Positions 1-5,423 of a stretch of DNA of 8,104 nucleotides are shown here, one piece after another; position 1 is the first letter of the stretch; every line of letters begins with the position of its first letter. Both the position numbers and the translations under genes were made by a program. The DNA comes from an uncultured Eubacteriales bacterium (GTDB taxonomy: Bacteria; Bacillota; Clostridia; Oscillospirales; QAKW01): contig CAKRPM010000049.1 in the NCBI GenBank assembly GCA_934378025.1, positions 1-8,104 on the forward strand, written 5' to 3'. Under the pieces are notes generated by a model. It was not told the DNA's origin, did no database searches, and was given only the letters and a program-made list of their open reading frames with translations.

Positions 1-844
1 CTTCCAAAAGCGCTTCCCTGTCTTCTTTTGCGCGAAGCGGCGGGTTCATCTTGAAGCGCCCGTCCTCCTGCAGGTCCTCGTCGGTGAGCACCAGATAGTG
101 CGGCGCGGTCTCGCAGCTGACGTCCAGCCCCGCTTTTTTCGCCTGTCGGATCAATGCCACGCTTTCGGCGCAGGAAAGGTGACAGGCATGATATTTGCAT
201 CCCGTTTCGGCCACCAGCGCCAAATCACGCTCCAGCTGCCGATATTCGCTTTCGGCGCAAATGCCCGGATGGCCGTACTGCTTTGCATACGCTCCGTCAT
301 GAATATATCCGCCCGACAGCAGCGATTGATCCTCGCAATGCGCGACAATCATCTTGCCGAGACGTTTGGCCGTCTGCATGGCTTGCCGCATCAGCGCTCC
401 GTCCTGCACGCCGCGCCCGTCGTCCGAAAAGGCCACGCAGTGCGCCGCCAGCCCCTGCATATCCGAAAGTGCCCGTCCCTGCTGCCCGACGGTGATCGCA
501 GCATACGGATGCACATGAATACAGGCCGTTCGGTCGATGATTTTTTGCTGTTCCGAAAGGGCGGACACACTGTCCGGCACCGGGGAGAGATTGGGCATGG
601 TGCAAACATCGCTGTACCCGCCGTGCGCGGCCGCCAAGCAACCGGTGCGGATGGTTTCTTTATAAAAAAATCCCGGCTCTCTGAAATGTACATGAACATC
701 GCAAAAAGCCGGGAATACAGAAACATTTTGAAAACGGGAAAGCGCCCCCATGCCGTCACCGGCATCGGACAACGAAAGCGAAAAATCTTCTTTTACAAAC
801 CCACCGTCCCGATAAACATGGGCGTTTTTAAAAATTACGGTCAT
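1..844 (-). CDS. pyrC: Dihydroorotase, N-terminal 281 codons (runs off left edge)
   Basis: Dihydroorotase catalyses reversible cyclisation of N-carbamoyl-aspartate to dihydroorotate, the third step of cytosolic de novo pyrimidine synthesis. The frame is open from ATG 844-842 to the left edge, so roughly the last third of a usual protein of about 430 residues is missing. Seen: the metal-binding signature DVHVHFREPG (residues 49-58, His51/His53), PNLSPVPD (84-91), FSDDGRGVQ (139-147, with Asp142 where class I enzymes place a metal-bridging Asp), IVAHCED (166-172, His169), HACHLS (219-224, His222), CETAPHYL (244-251) and MNPPLR (266-271). The catalytic Asp near residue 300 lies outside. The usual PGF before the signature reads PAF (45-47), a small deviation. 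AGGAGG at 851-856 lies 6 bases before the ATG and fixes the start. Its leader carries a PyrR-type attenuator, which supports the pyrimidine role. Confidence 0.95.
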   Translation of the reverse strand, partial: MTVIFKNAHVYRDGGFVKEDFSLSLSDAGDGMGALSRFQNVSVFPAFCDVHVHFREPGFFYKETIRTGCLAAAHGGYSDVCTMPNLSPVPDSVSALSEQQKIIDRTACIHVHPYAAITVGQQGRALSDMQGLAAHCVAFSDDGRGVQDGALMRQAMQTAKRLGKMIVAHCEDQSLLSGGYIHDGAYAKQYGHPGICAESEYRQLERDLALVAETGCKYHACHLSCAESVALIRQAKKAGLDVSCETAPHYLVLTDEDLQEDGRFKMNPPLRAKEDREALLE

Positions 845-866
845 GGATGGCCTCCTGTTCTTGAGC

Positions 867-899
867 AAAAATAAAAGCCTGCTTCTTTTAAAAGCAGGC
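867..899 (-). terminator. Second intrinsic terminator in the pyrC leader (attenuator)
   Basis: Read on the minus strand, GCCTGCTT and AAGCAGGC form a perfect 8-base-pair stem around a 7-base loop, followed by TTTTATTTTT. It sits between promoter and gene, only about 10 bases before the pyrC Shine-Dalgarno, so it must be conditional. The same 7-mer AAGCAGG as its 3' arm occurs upstream inside the PyrR-like hairpin (967-973) and could pair with the terminator's 5' arm instead, giving an antiterminator. That switch is inference from complementarity. Confidence 0.7.
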
Positions 900-908
900 G
901 TAACGCAC

Positions 909-937
909 AAAAAAACTCGGATCGATCAAACGATCCG
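909..937 (-). terminator. First intrinsic terminator in the pyrC leader (attenuator)
   Basis: Read on the minus strand, CGGATCG pairs perfectly with CGATCCG around a 6-base loop, followed by AG and seven T. It begins 5 bases after the PyrR-like hairpin, the usual place of the terminator in pyr attenuators. I find no good upstream competitor for its arms, so it may be leaky rather than strictly switched. Confidence 0.72.
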
Positions 938-942
938 TATGG

Positions 943-981
943 CAGTTCTTGAAGGCGTCACAGCACCCTGCTTAAAGACTG
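943..981 (-). promoter_or_regulatory. PyrR-binding-loop-like anti-antiterminator hairpin
   Basis: On the minus strand this 39-base element starts about 10 bases after the predicted pyrC transcription start. A lower stem pairs CAGTCTT (975-981) with AAGAACTG (943-950), allowing one bulged A. Next comes a purine-rich internal bulge (TAAGC), an upper stem AGGGTG/CGCCTT with G-U pairs, and the hexaloop CTGTGA. The hexaloop fits the PyrR consensus CNGNGA, and the TCTTTAA at the bulge also resembles known PyrR sites. In known systems UMP-bound PyrR stabilises this hairpin so that the downstream terminator forms. The loop-closing pair is G-C, not the C-G of classical sites. pyrR itself is not in the window. 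Confidence 0.7.
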
Positions 982-997
982 ATTTTTTCTATTTGCT

Positions 998-1026
998 ATT
1001 CTATCATACCGCCCTGACAAAGTCAA
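998..1026 (-). promoter_or_regulatory. pyrC promoter (sigma-A type)
   Basis: On the minus strand TTGACT (-35, 1026-1021) and TAGAAT (-10, 1003-998) are separated by 17 bases; each has five of six consensus bases. The predicted start is near 991, giving a leader of about 147 bases that contains the PyrR-like hairpin and both terminators. Confidence 0.82.
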
Positions 1027-1048
1027 GGACTTTTTGTCGGCAAAAGAC

Positions 1049-1077
1049 TTGAAAAACCCCAAAAGCCATGCTACAAT
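1049..1077 (+). promoter_or_regulatory. folT promoter (sigma-A type)
   Basis: TTGAAA (-35, 1049-1054) and TACAAT (-10, 1072-1077) are separated by 17 bases. The predicted start near 1084 lies about 9 bases before the first paired base of the riboswitch. It is back-to-back with the pyrC promoter, with only 22 bases between the two -35 boxes. Confidence 0.82.
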
Positions 1078-1092
1078 AAAGAAAAAAATATT

Positions 1093-1259
1093 GGCAGAGT
1101 AGGAAGCCGCGGGTTGCGCGCCGAAAAGGCGCGCTTTAGTGTTCAGGCACGGATTTTTTCTGTGCGCGGTCATGTTTTAAAAATGACTGCGGGACGGGGA
1201 GTTGCCCCTGAAACGAATAGAATTTTTTTCTTGCCGTGCGGCGACCGCATCCCGCTGCC
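1093..1259 (+). promoter_or_regulatory. Tetrahydrofolate (THF, class I) riboswitch, enlarged
   Basis: This aptamer senses reduced folates and usually lowers expression of folate transport or synthesis genes. Seen: P1 GGCAG (1093-1097) with CTGCC (1255-1259); the conserved GAGTAG (1097-1102); P2 GCCGC (1106-1110) with GCGGC (1238-1242); a junction resembling GCGTTAAGTG (1131-1141); P3 TTCAG (1142-1146) with CTGAA (1208-1212); loop GGGGAGTTGCCCC (1196-1208); the junction motif ACGAA (1213-1217); P4 AGAA/TTCT (1219-1231); and GCATCC before P1 closes. Loop GGGA (1197-1200) can pair with TCCC (1250-1253) as the expected pseudoknot. At 167 bases it is well above the roughly 90-100 typical from memory, owing to extra hairpins at 1116-1134, 1147-1165 and 1166-1190. 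The identity is strongly supported by folT downstream. The exact pairing is my own fold. Confidence 0.88.
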
Positions 1260-1270
1260 GCATGCGGAGC

Positions 1271-1311
1271 GATCTCCTTATGTGGCAACAGCCGATAAGG
1301 AGGTCTTTTTT
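1271..1311 (+). promoter_or_regulatory. Riboswitch expression platform: terminator / SD-sequestor hairpin
   Basis: GATCTCCTTAT (1271-1281) pairs along 11 positions (one G-U) with ATAAGGAGGTC (1295-1305) around a 13-base loop, followed directly by six T (1306-1311) and then the folT ATG at 1312. The 3' arm contains the AAGGAGG Shine-Dalgarno (1297-1303). Formation would therefore both hide the ribosome-binding site and act as an intrinsic terminator. It starts 12 bases after P1 of the THF aptamer. I could not identify a convincing antiterminator; GGAG at 1266-1269 can pair with CTCC at 1274-1277 but only over four bases. Confidence 0.8.
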
Positions 1312-2076
1312 ATGAAAATTCCCGTTTTTTGCCCCGGGTGGTGGCGCGCTTCGGCGGCCGAACTGAAAAATTTGCGGCGCGTCGTTTTCGCCGCGCTTGT
1401 CTGCGCGCTGGGGACGCTGGTGGGCGGTATGTATCTTCCGGTGGCGGACAACCTCAGAATTTACTTTACCTTTTTTATTACCGCCATGGGCTGCGCCGTA
1501 TACGGCCCGATTATGGGGCTGGCCGTGGCTGCCGTGACGGATACGCTGAACTTTCTTTTGTTTCCGTCGGGGCCGTATTTTCCCGGCTATATGCTGTCCG
1601 AAATGCTGGGCGCTTTGATTTACAGCGTGTTTTTATATCGGCAAAAGATCACGCTGCCGCGCCTGTTTTGCGCCAAAACACTGGTCAATTTTCTTTGCAA
1701 TGTGCTGCTCGGTTCGCTGTGGAGCCGCATGCTCTACGGCAAGGCATATCTGCTGTATCTGTACAAATCGCTGATTAAAAACACGCTTTTGCTGCCCCTT
1801 GAGGTGGTGCTGCTGGCGGCGTTTTTCGCGGTTATCATTTTGCCGTTTTCAAGGCTCGGGCTGCTGCCGGGGCATACAAAGGAAGATTTGGCGCTGCTCT
1901 CACCGGGGCACAGCGCCTTGCCGACCGCGGCGCTGTGCTGTCTGTTCGGCGCCGTCGGCGCCCTGACCTACGGCACGGTGCTGAAAGGCGGCCTGCCCTT
2001 TATCATTGCGGGCGGTATTTTGGTCGTCGGCGCTCTGGTTTTGGGGCTGATGCACCGAATCAAACGGCGGCGGTAA
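1312..2076 (+). CDS. folT: ECF folate transporter S-component FolT with C-terminal extension
   Basis: FolT is the membrane substrate-binding subunit of an energy-coupling-factor transporter; it captures folate and docks on a shared EcfA-EcfA'-EcfT module, not encoded here. The 254-residue product has a short cytosolic N-terminus and then hydrophobic segments at about 24-45, 50-85, 92-109, 120-140 and 157-180. FAALVCALGTL (26-36) fits the small-residue helix that S-components use to dock. FPSGPYFPGYMLSEMLGALIY (84-104) and LYKSLIKNTLLLPLEVVLL (150-168) resemble the folate family. The THF riboswitch in the leader makes the substrate assignment firm. Most S-components end near residue 180; here two more hydrophobic stretches follow at about 203-245, ending in a basic tail. 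The ATG at 1312 is chosen because AAGGAGG lies 8 bases upstream; the in-frame ATG at 1114 would translate the riboswitch. Confidence 0.9.
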   Translation: MKIPVFCPGWWRASAAELKNLRRVVFAALVCALGTLVGGMYLPVADNLRIYFTFFITAMGCAVYGPIMGLAVAAVTDTLNFLLFPSGPYFPGYMLSEMLGALIYSVFLYRQKITLPRLFCAKTLVNFLCNVLLGSLWSRMLYGKAYLLYLYKSLIKNTLLLPLEVVLLAAFFAVIILPFSRLGLLPGHTKEDLALLSPGHSALPTAALCCLFGAVGALTYGTVLKGGLPFIIAGGILVVGALVLGLMHRIKRRR

Positions 2077-2084
2077 ATGCCGCG

Positions 2085-2123
2085 GGGTTGTAAAAGACTT
2101 TTGGTTTTTTACAACCCTTTTTT
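2085..2123 (+). terminator. Intrinsic terminator after folT
   Basis: GGGTTGTAAAA (2085-2095) pairs perfectly with TTTTACAACCC (2107-2117) around an 11-base loop, followed by six T. It starts 9 bases after the folT stop and separates folT from the fru operon. A second, weaker stem TTTCCGC/GCGGAAA (2121-2127 with 2138-2144) overlaps its tail. Confidence 0.87.
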
Positions 2124-2169
2124 CCGCCGATCAAAAAGCGGAAATTTTCGGATAAGCGGCGTTATTTTT

Positions 2170-2183
2170 GAAAAACGCTTTGA
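2170..2183 (+). promoter_or_regulatory. Possible degenerate CcpA (cre) site at the fruK promoter
   Basis: GAAAAACGCTTTGA keeps the central CG and flanking A/T bases of the cre consensus TGWAANCGNTNWCA but misses three specified positions. It overlaps the -35 box. Fructose PTS operons are often under CcpA control and the HPr here has Ser46, so the idea is plausible but weak. Confidence 0.25.
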
Positions 2184-2209
2184 ATTTTTCGGCCGAAAAA
2201 GAGTAAACT
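2180..2209 (+). promoter_or_regulatory. Candidate promoter of the fruK-fruA-ptsH-ptsI operon
   Basis: TTGAAT (-35, 2180-2185) and TAAACT (-10, 2204-2209, four of six consensus bases) are 18 bases apart. The predicted leader is about 58 bases and contains a small CGGCA/TGCCG hairpin just before the fruK ribosome-binding site. This is the best sigma-A-like site between the folT terminator and fruK, but its -10 is imperfect, consistent with an activated or tightly repressed promoter. Confidence 0.55.
2185..2200. promoter_or_regulatory. 16-base perfect palindrome in the fruK promoter spacer (candidate operator)
   Basis: TTTTTCGGCCGAAAAA is perfectly self-complementary and fills the space between the proposed -35 and -10 boxes, where a bound repressor would block RNA polymerase. 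It lacks a following T-run, so it does not look like a terminator. The protein that might bind it is unknown; a DeoR-type FruR is the usual regulator of such operons, but none is encoded here. Confidence 0.45.
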
Positions 2210-2273
2210 TCTTTCATCACGGTCATACTAAAGCATAGGCACGGCACTGCGCTGTTGCCGGGGAGGAAACAAC

Positions 2274-3161
2274 ATGATTTACACACTGACGCTCAATCCC
2301 GCCGTGGACTACATTATGCATCTTCGCACCTTTTTACCGGGCAAAACCAATCGAACCTCAAACGAACAATTTTATTTCGGCGGCAAGGGCATCAATGTAT
2401 CCCGCATGCTGCACACGCTGGGTCTGTCCAGCACAGCTCTCGGTTTCATCGCGGGATTTACCGGAAAAGCGCTGGAAGCGGCGCTGCAAAGCGAGGGAAT
2501 TATCACCGATTTCATTGCCCTGGCACAGGGGAATACCCGCGTAAACGTCAAACTGAAGGGCGAGCGGGAAAGCGAATTAAACGCAGCCGGTCCCGCAGTG
2601 GACGCCGCGGCGCTGGAGGCGCTTTTTGAAAAGCTGAAAGGGCTGCGCGACGGCGATACATTGGTGCTCTCGGGAAGCGTGCCCGCGTCTTTGCCGGAAG
2701 ATATTTACGCCCGCATTTTAAACATGCTTTCGGATAAAAAGCTGACCGTCGTGGTGGACACCACAGGCGAAAAGCTGCTGAAAACGCTGCGGTTTCGTCC
2801 GTTTTTAATTAAACCCAACAAGGCTGAGCTTGCCGAGCTGACCGGCGCCGACGTAGCTACAAAAGCAGAAATTGTCGCCGCGGCAAAACGCCTGCAGGAA
2901 ATGGGCGCGCAAAACGTTTTGGTTTCCTTGGGTCGCGAGGGCGCACTGCTGTTGGATCAGGACGGTGCCGTGCATACCCATGCGGCGCCGGGCGGCAAAA
3001 GCGTCAATACCGTGGGCGCCGGCGATTCGATGGTCGCGGGCTTTTTGGCCGGCATGGATCGCGGTGCGGAATATGCGCTGCACCTCGGCAGCGCCGCCGG
3101 CGGCGCCACCGCCTGCTCGTCGGATCTGGCAAGCGCCGAAGAGATTCAAAAGCTTCTGTAA
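2274..3161 (+). CDS. fruK: 1-phosphofructokinase
   Basis: FruK phosphorylates fructose 1-phosphate, the product of FruA uptake, to fructose 1,6-bisphosphate using ATP in the cytosol. The 295-residue protein is a full-length PfkB-family sugar kinase: N-terminal LTLNPAVDY (5-13), sugar-site YFGGKGINVSRML (34-46), NTRVNVK (87-93), SGSVP (133-137), DTTGE (162-166), KPNKAEL (180-186) and the catalytic GAGDS (248-252; Asp251 is the expected general base). Identification as 1-phosphofructokinase rather than tagatose-6-phosphate or 6-phosphofructokinase rests on family resemblance and on fruA 53 bases downstream. GGGAGG at 2261-2266 lies 7 bases before the ATG. It is the first gene of the operon, with no adjacent fruR, unlike the frequent fruR-fruK-fruA order. 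Confidence 0.95.
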   Translation: MIYTLTLNPAVDYIMHLRTFLPGKTNRTSNEQFYFGGKGINVSRMLHTLGLSSTALGFIAGFTGKALEAALQSEGIITDFIALAQGNTRVNVKLKGERESELNAAGPAVDAAALEALFEKLKGLRDGDTLVLSGSVPASLPEDIYARILNMLSDKKLTVVVDTTGEKLLKTLRFRPFLIKPNKAELAELTGADVATKAEIVAAAKRLQEMGAQNVLVSLGREGALLLDQDGAVHTHAAPGGKSVNTVGAGDSMVAGFLAGMDRGAEYALHLGSAAGGATACSSDLASAEEIQKLL

Positions 3162-3214
3162 TCCGATACAAACTGCTCACCGATCAAAATCCCTTTTTCA
3201 AAATAGGAGGAAAT

Positions 3215-5155
3215 ATGAATATTACCGATTTACTCAAGCGGGAGGCCGTGTGCCTTCACGCTAAGGCGCAAAGCCGCGCCGAGGCGATCGATCATCTGAT
3301 CGATTTGCATCGTGCCGCGGGAAATTTAAACGACGTCGCCGCTTTTAAAAAAGCCATTGAGGCACGCGAAGCGCAAGGCACCACGGCGGTCGGCGACGGC
3401 ATTGCCATTCCCCACGCCAAAAGCGCGGCGGTAAAGGTCCCGGGGCTGGCGGTCATGACCGTGCCCGACGGGGTGGAATACGGCGCGGCGGACGGAAAGA
3501 AAAGCTATTTGCTTTTTATGATTGCCGCCCCCCAAGAGGGAACGCTTCACCTGGAGGTGCTTTCCCGTCTGATGACCCTGCTGATGGACGCAAAGCTGCG
3601 CGACAAACTGATGAACGCACAAAACACGGATGAATTTCTTTCTCTGTTGGATCGGGCGGAACACGCGGAGCAAAAAGAAAAACCCACCGACACCTATCGC
3701 GTATTGGCGGTCACCGCCTGCCCCACCGGCATTGCCCACACCTATATGGCGGCAACGGCTCTGGAGGACGCCGGCAAACGGATCGGCCTGCCGCTGAAAG
3801 CGGAAACCAACGGATCCGCAGGCGCCAAAAATGTTTTAACACCGGAGGAGATTAAGCAGTGCGACGGCATTATTATTGCCGCCGACAAAAGCGTGGAAAT
3901 GAGCCGTTTTGACGGAAAGCCCGTACTGAGCGTACCGGTTTCCGAATGGATTAAAAATCCCGAAGCGCTCATTCGCCGCATTGAGGCGGGGGAAGCACCC
4001 GTCTATCACCACAAAACCAATGCCGCCCAAGAAGCGCCCCGACAAAACGAAAGCGTGGGGCGGCAAATCTATAAGCATTTGATGAACGGCGTTTCCCACA
4101 TGCTGCCCTTTGTGGTGGCCGGGGGAATTTTTATCGCTGTCGCATTTTTAATCGATACGGCGGCGGGCGTGGATCCCGCGTCGGCCGGCAGTGCATTCGG
4201 CACGGTGACGCCGACAGCCAAATGGTTTAAAAGCATCGGCGACTATGCCTTTCGTTTTATGATTCCCATTTTGTCCGGTTTTATTGCCATGAGCATTGCC
4301 GACCGACCGGGTCTTTTGGTCGGTATTGTCGGCGGCATTTTGGCCACTACCGGCGCCACCTTTACGGATCCTGCGGCGGCCGACGCCGTTCCGTCGGGAT
4401 TTTTGGGCGCTCTGTTGGCCGGCTTTGCGGCGGGATATTTGATGTTACTGTTTGAAAAGTTGTGCGAGCGTCTGCCCGAAGCGCTGGAAGGCATAAAACC
4501 CGTACTGCTCTATCCGCTGGTCGGGCTGGGCGTCGTCGGCATCATTATGTGCGCCGTAAACCCCATTATGGGACTGCTCAACACGGCGCTGAGCAATGGG
4601 CTGAGCGCGCTGAGTGAAAGTAACCTTTCCGTACTGCTGGGCGCCTTGCTGGGCGGCATGATGGCCATTGATATGGGCGGCCCGTTCAACAAAGCCGCCT
4701 ATGTATTCGGCACCGCCATGCTCACCCAGGCGCAAACCCTGTCCGATCCGAATGTGGCCTACACCATCATGGCCGCCGTCATGATCGGCGGTATGGTGCC
4801 GCCCATCGCCATTGCCCTGTCCACCACTTTCTTTAAAAAGAAATGGAATCCCACCGAGCAAAAAAACGGCGCCGTCAATTTTGTCATGGGGCTGAGCTTT
4901 ATCACGGAGGGCGCCATTCCGTATGCCGCAGCCGATCCCTTGGTCGTGATTCCCTCTTGCGTGGCCGGCTCCGCACTGGCGGGTGCCTTGTCCGCGCTGT
5001 TCGGGTGCACGCTGATGGCGCCGCACGGCGGAATTTTCGTATTTGCCGTGGTCGGCCGTTGGTATTTTTATTTGCTTGCACTGGCAGCAGGATCGCTGCT
5101 GTCCATGCTTTTACTGTCCCTCTTTAAAAATCCGAAGCGCAATAAAGGAGAATGA
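3215..5155 (+). CDS. fruA: PTS fructose transporter subunit IIABC
   Basis: Membrane permease that imports fructose and phosphorylates it to fructose 1-phosphate. The 646 residues are a complete IIA-IIB-IIC fusion. IIA covers about 1-145, with the phosphorylated His67 in GDGIAIPHAKS (60-70). A charged linker (148-159) leads to IIB at about 160-260, with the phosphocysteine Cys169 in TACPTGIAHT (167-176). After a polar linker comes the multi-helix IIC domain from about 285, starting with HMLPFVVAGGIF (295-306) and including GGPFNKAAY (488-496) and FITEGAIPYAAADP (562-575), typical of fructose-family IIC. AGGAGG at 3205-3210 lies 4 bases before the ATG. Phosphate should come from HPr encoded next. 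A related hexose such as mannose cannot be excluded, but fruK beside it favours fructose. Confidence 0.97.
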   Translation: MNITDLLKREAVCLHAKAQSRAEAIDHLIDLHRAAGNLNDVAAFKKAIEAREAQGTTAVGDGIAIPHAKSAAVKVPGLAVMTVPDGVEYGAADGKKSYLLFMIAAPQEGTLHLEVLSRLMTLLMDAKLRDKLMNAQNTDEFLSLLDRAEHAEQKEKPTDTYRVLAVTACPTGIAHTYMAATALEDAGKRIGLPLKAETNGSAGAKNVLTPEEIKQCDGIIIAADKSVEMSRFDGKPVLSVPVSEWIKNPEALIRRIEAGEAPVYHHKTNAAQEAPRQNESVGRQIYKHLMNGVSHMLPFVVAGGIFIAVAFLIDTAAGVDPASAGSAFGTVTPTAKWFKSIGDYAFRFMIPILSGFIAMSIADRPGLLVGIVGGILATTGATFTDPAAADAVPSGFLGALLAGFAAGYLMLLFEKLCERLPEALEGIKPVLLYPLVGLGVVGIIMCAVNPIMGLLNTALSNGLSALSESNLSVLLGALLGGMMAIDMGGPFNKAAYVFGTAMLTQAQTLSDPNVAYTIMAAVMIGGMVPPIAIALSTTFFKKKWNPTEQKNGAVNFVMGLSFITEGAIPYAAADPLVVIPSCVAGSALAGALSALFGCTLMAPHGGIFVFAVVGRWYFYLLALAAGSLLSMLLLSLFKNPKRNKGE

Positions 5156-5157
5156 TT

Positions 5158-5421
5158 ATGATCAGCAAAACTGCCACTATTATCAATACTCAAGGACTTC
5201 ACATGCGCCCCGCAACGATTTTTGCGGGCGAAATGGGGAAATTTGAAAGCGACGTTACCCTGCGTTTTGACGGCAGGGAAATCAATGCCAAAAGCGTCAT
5301 CAACCTGATTGCCGCCGGAATCAAGTGCGGCAGTGAAGTTGAAATTATCTGCAACGGCGCAGATGAAACCGCGGCGCTGGAAAAAGCCGCGGAGCTGATC
5401 GCCTCGGGACTGGGGGAATAA
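5158..5421 (+). CDS. ptsH: Phosphocarrier protein HPr
   Basis: HPr is the small cytosolic carrier passing phosphate from Enzyme I to the IIA domain. The 87-residue product has the usual HPr length. The active-site His15 lies in GLHMRPA (13-19), and Ser46, the target of HPr kinase in Bacillota, lies in NAKSVINLIAAG (43-54). The sequence after Ser46 (VINLIAAG) departs from the more usual IMGLMSLG-like pattern. With both residues it could serve catabolite control as well as sugar transport. An ATG at 5152 overlaps the fruA stop but sits only 1 base from AAAGGAG (5144-5150); the ATG at 5158, 7 bases away, also gives His15 and Ser46 their standard numbers, so I chose it. It lies 2 bases after fruA and 2 bases before ptsI, implying translational coupling. 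Confidence 0.95.
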   Translation: MISKTATIINTQGLHMRPATIFAGEMGKFESDVTLRFDGREINAKSVINLIAAGIKCGSEVEIICNGADETAALEKAAELIASGLGE

Positions 5422-5423
5422 CC

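Noticed and set aside
98..874. A 258-codon plus-strand open frame.
   Set aside because: It lies antisense to dihydroorotase, whose minus-strand frame has clear catalytic motifs and a ribosome-binding site. The plus-strand translation resembles no family I know and has no proper ribosome-binding site.
1114..1311. A longer folT start at ATG 1114.
   Set aside because: It would translate the THF riboswitch and its expression platform; the ATG at 1312 has an AAGGAGG at the right distance and starts a normal S-component N-terminus.
2121..2144. Hairpin TTTCCGC/GCGGAAA after the folT terminator as a second terminator.
   Set aside because: It shares bases with the tail of the stronger terminator and is followed by only four T; listed there as a minor element.
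4445..5026. A 193-codon minus-strand open frame inside fruA.
   Set aside because: It is antisense to the IIC domain, is rich in Gly, His and Gln as expected from a shadow frame, and has no supporting start context.
5152..5157. Upstream ATG for ptsH overlapping the fruA stop (ATGA).
   Set aside because: The Shine-Dalgarno ends 1 base before it, which is too close; the ATG at 5158 has normal spacing and standard HPr numbering.
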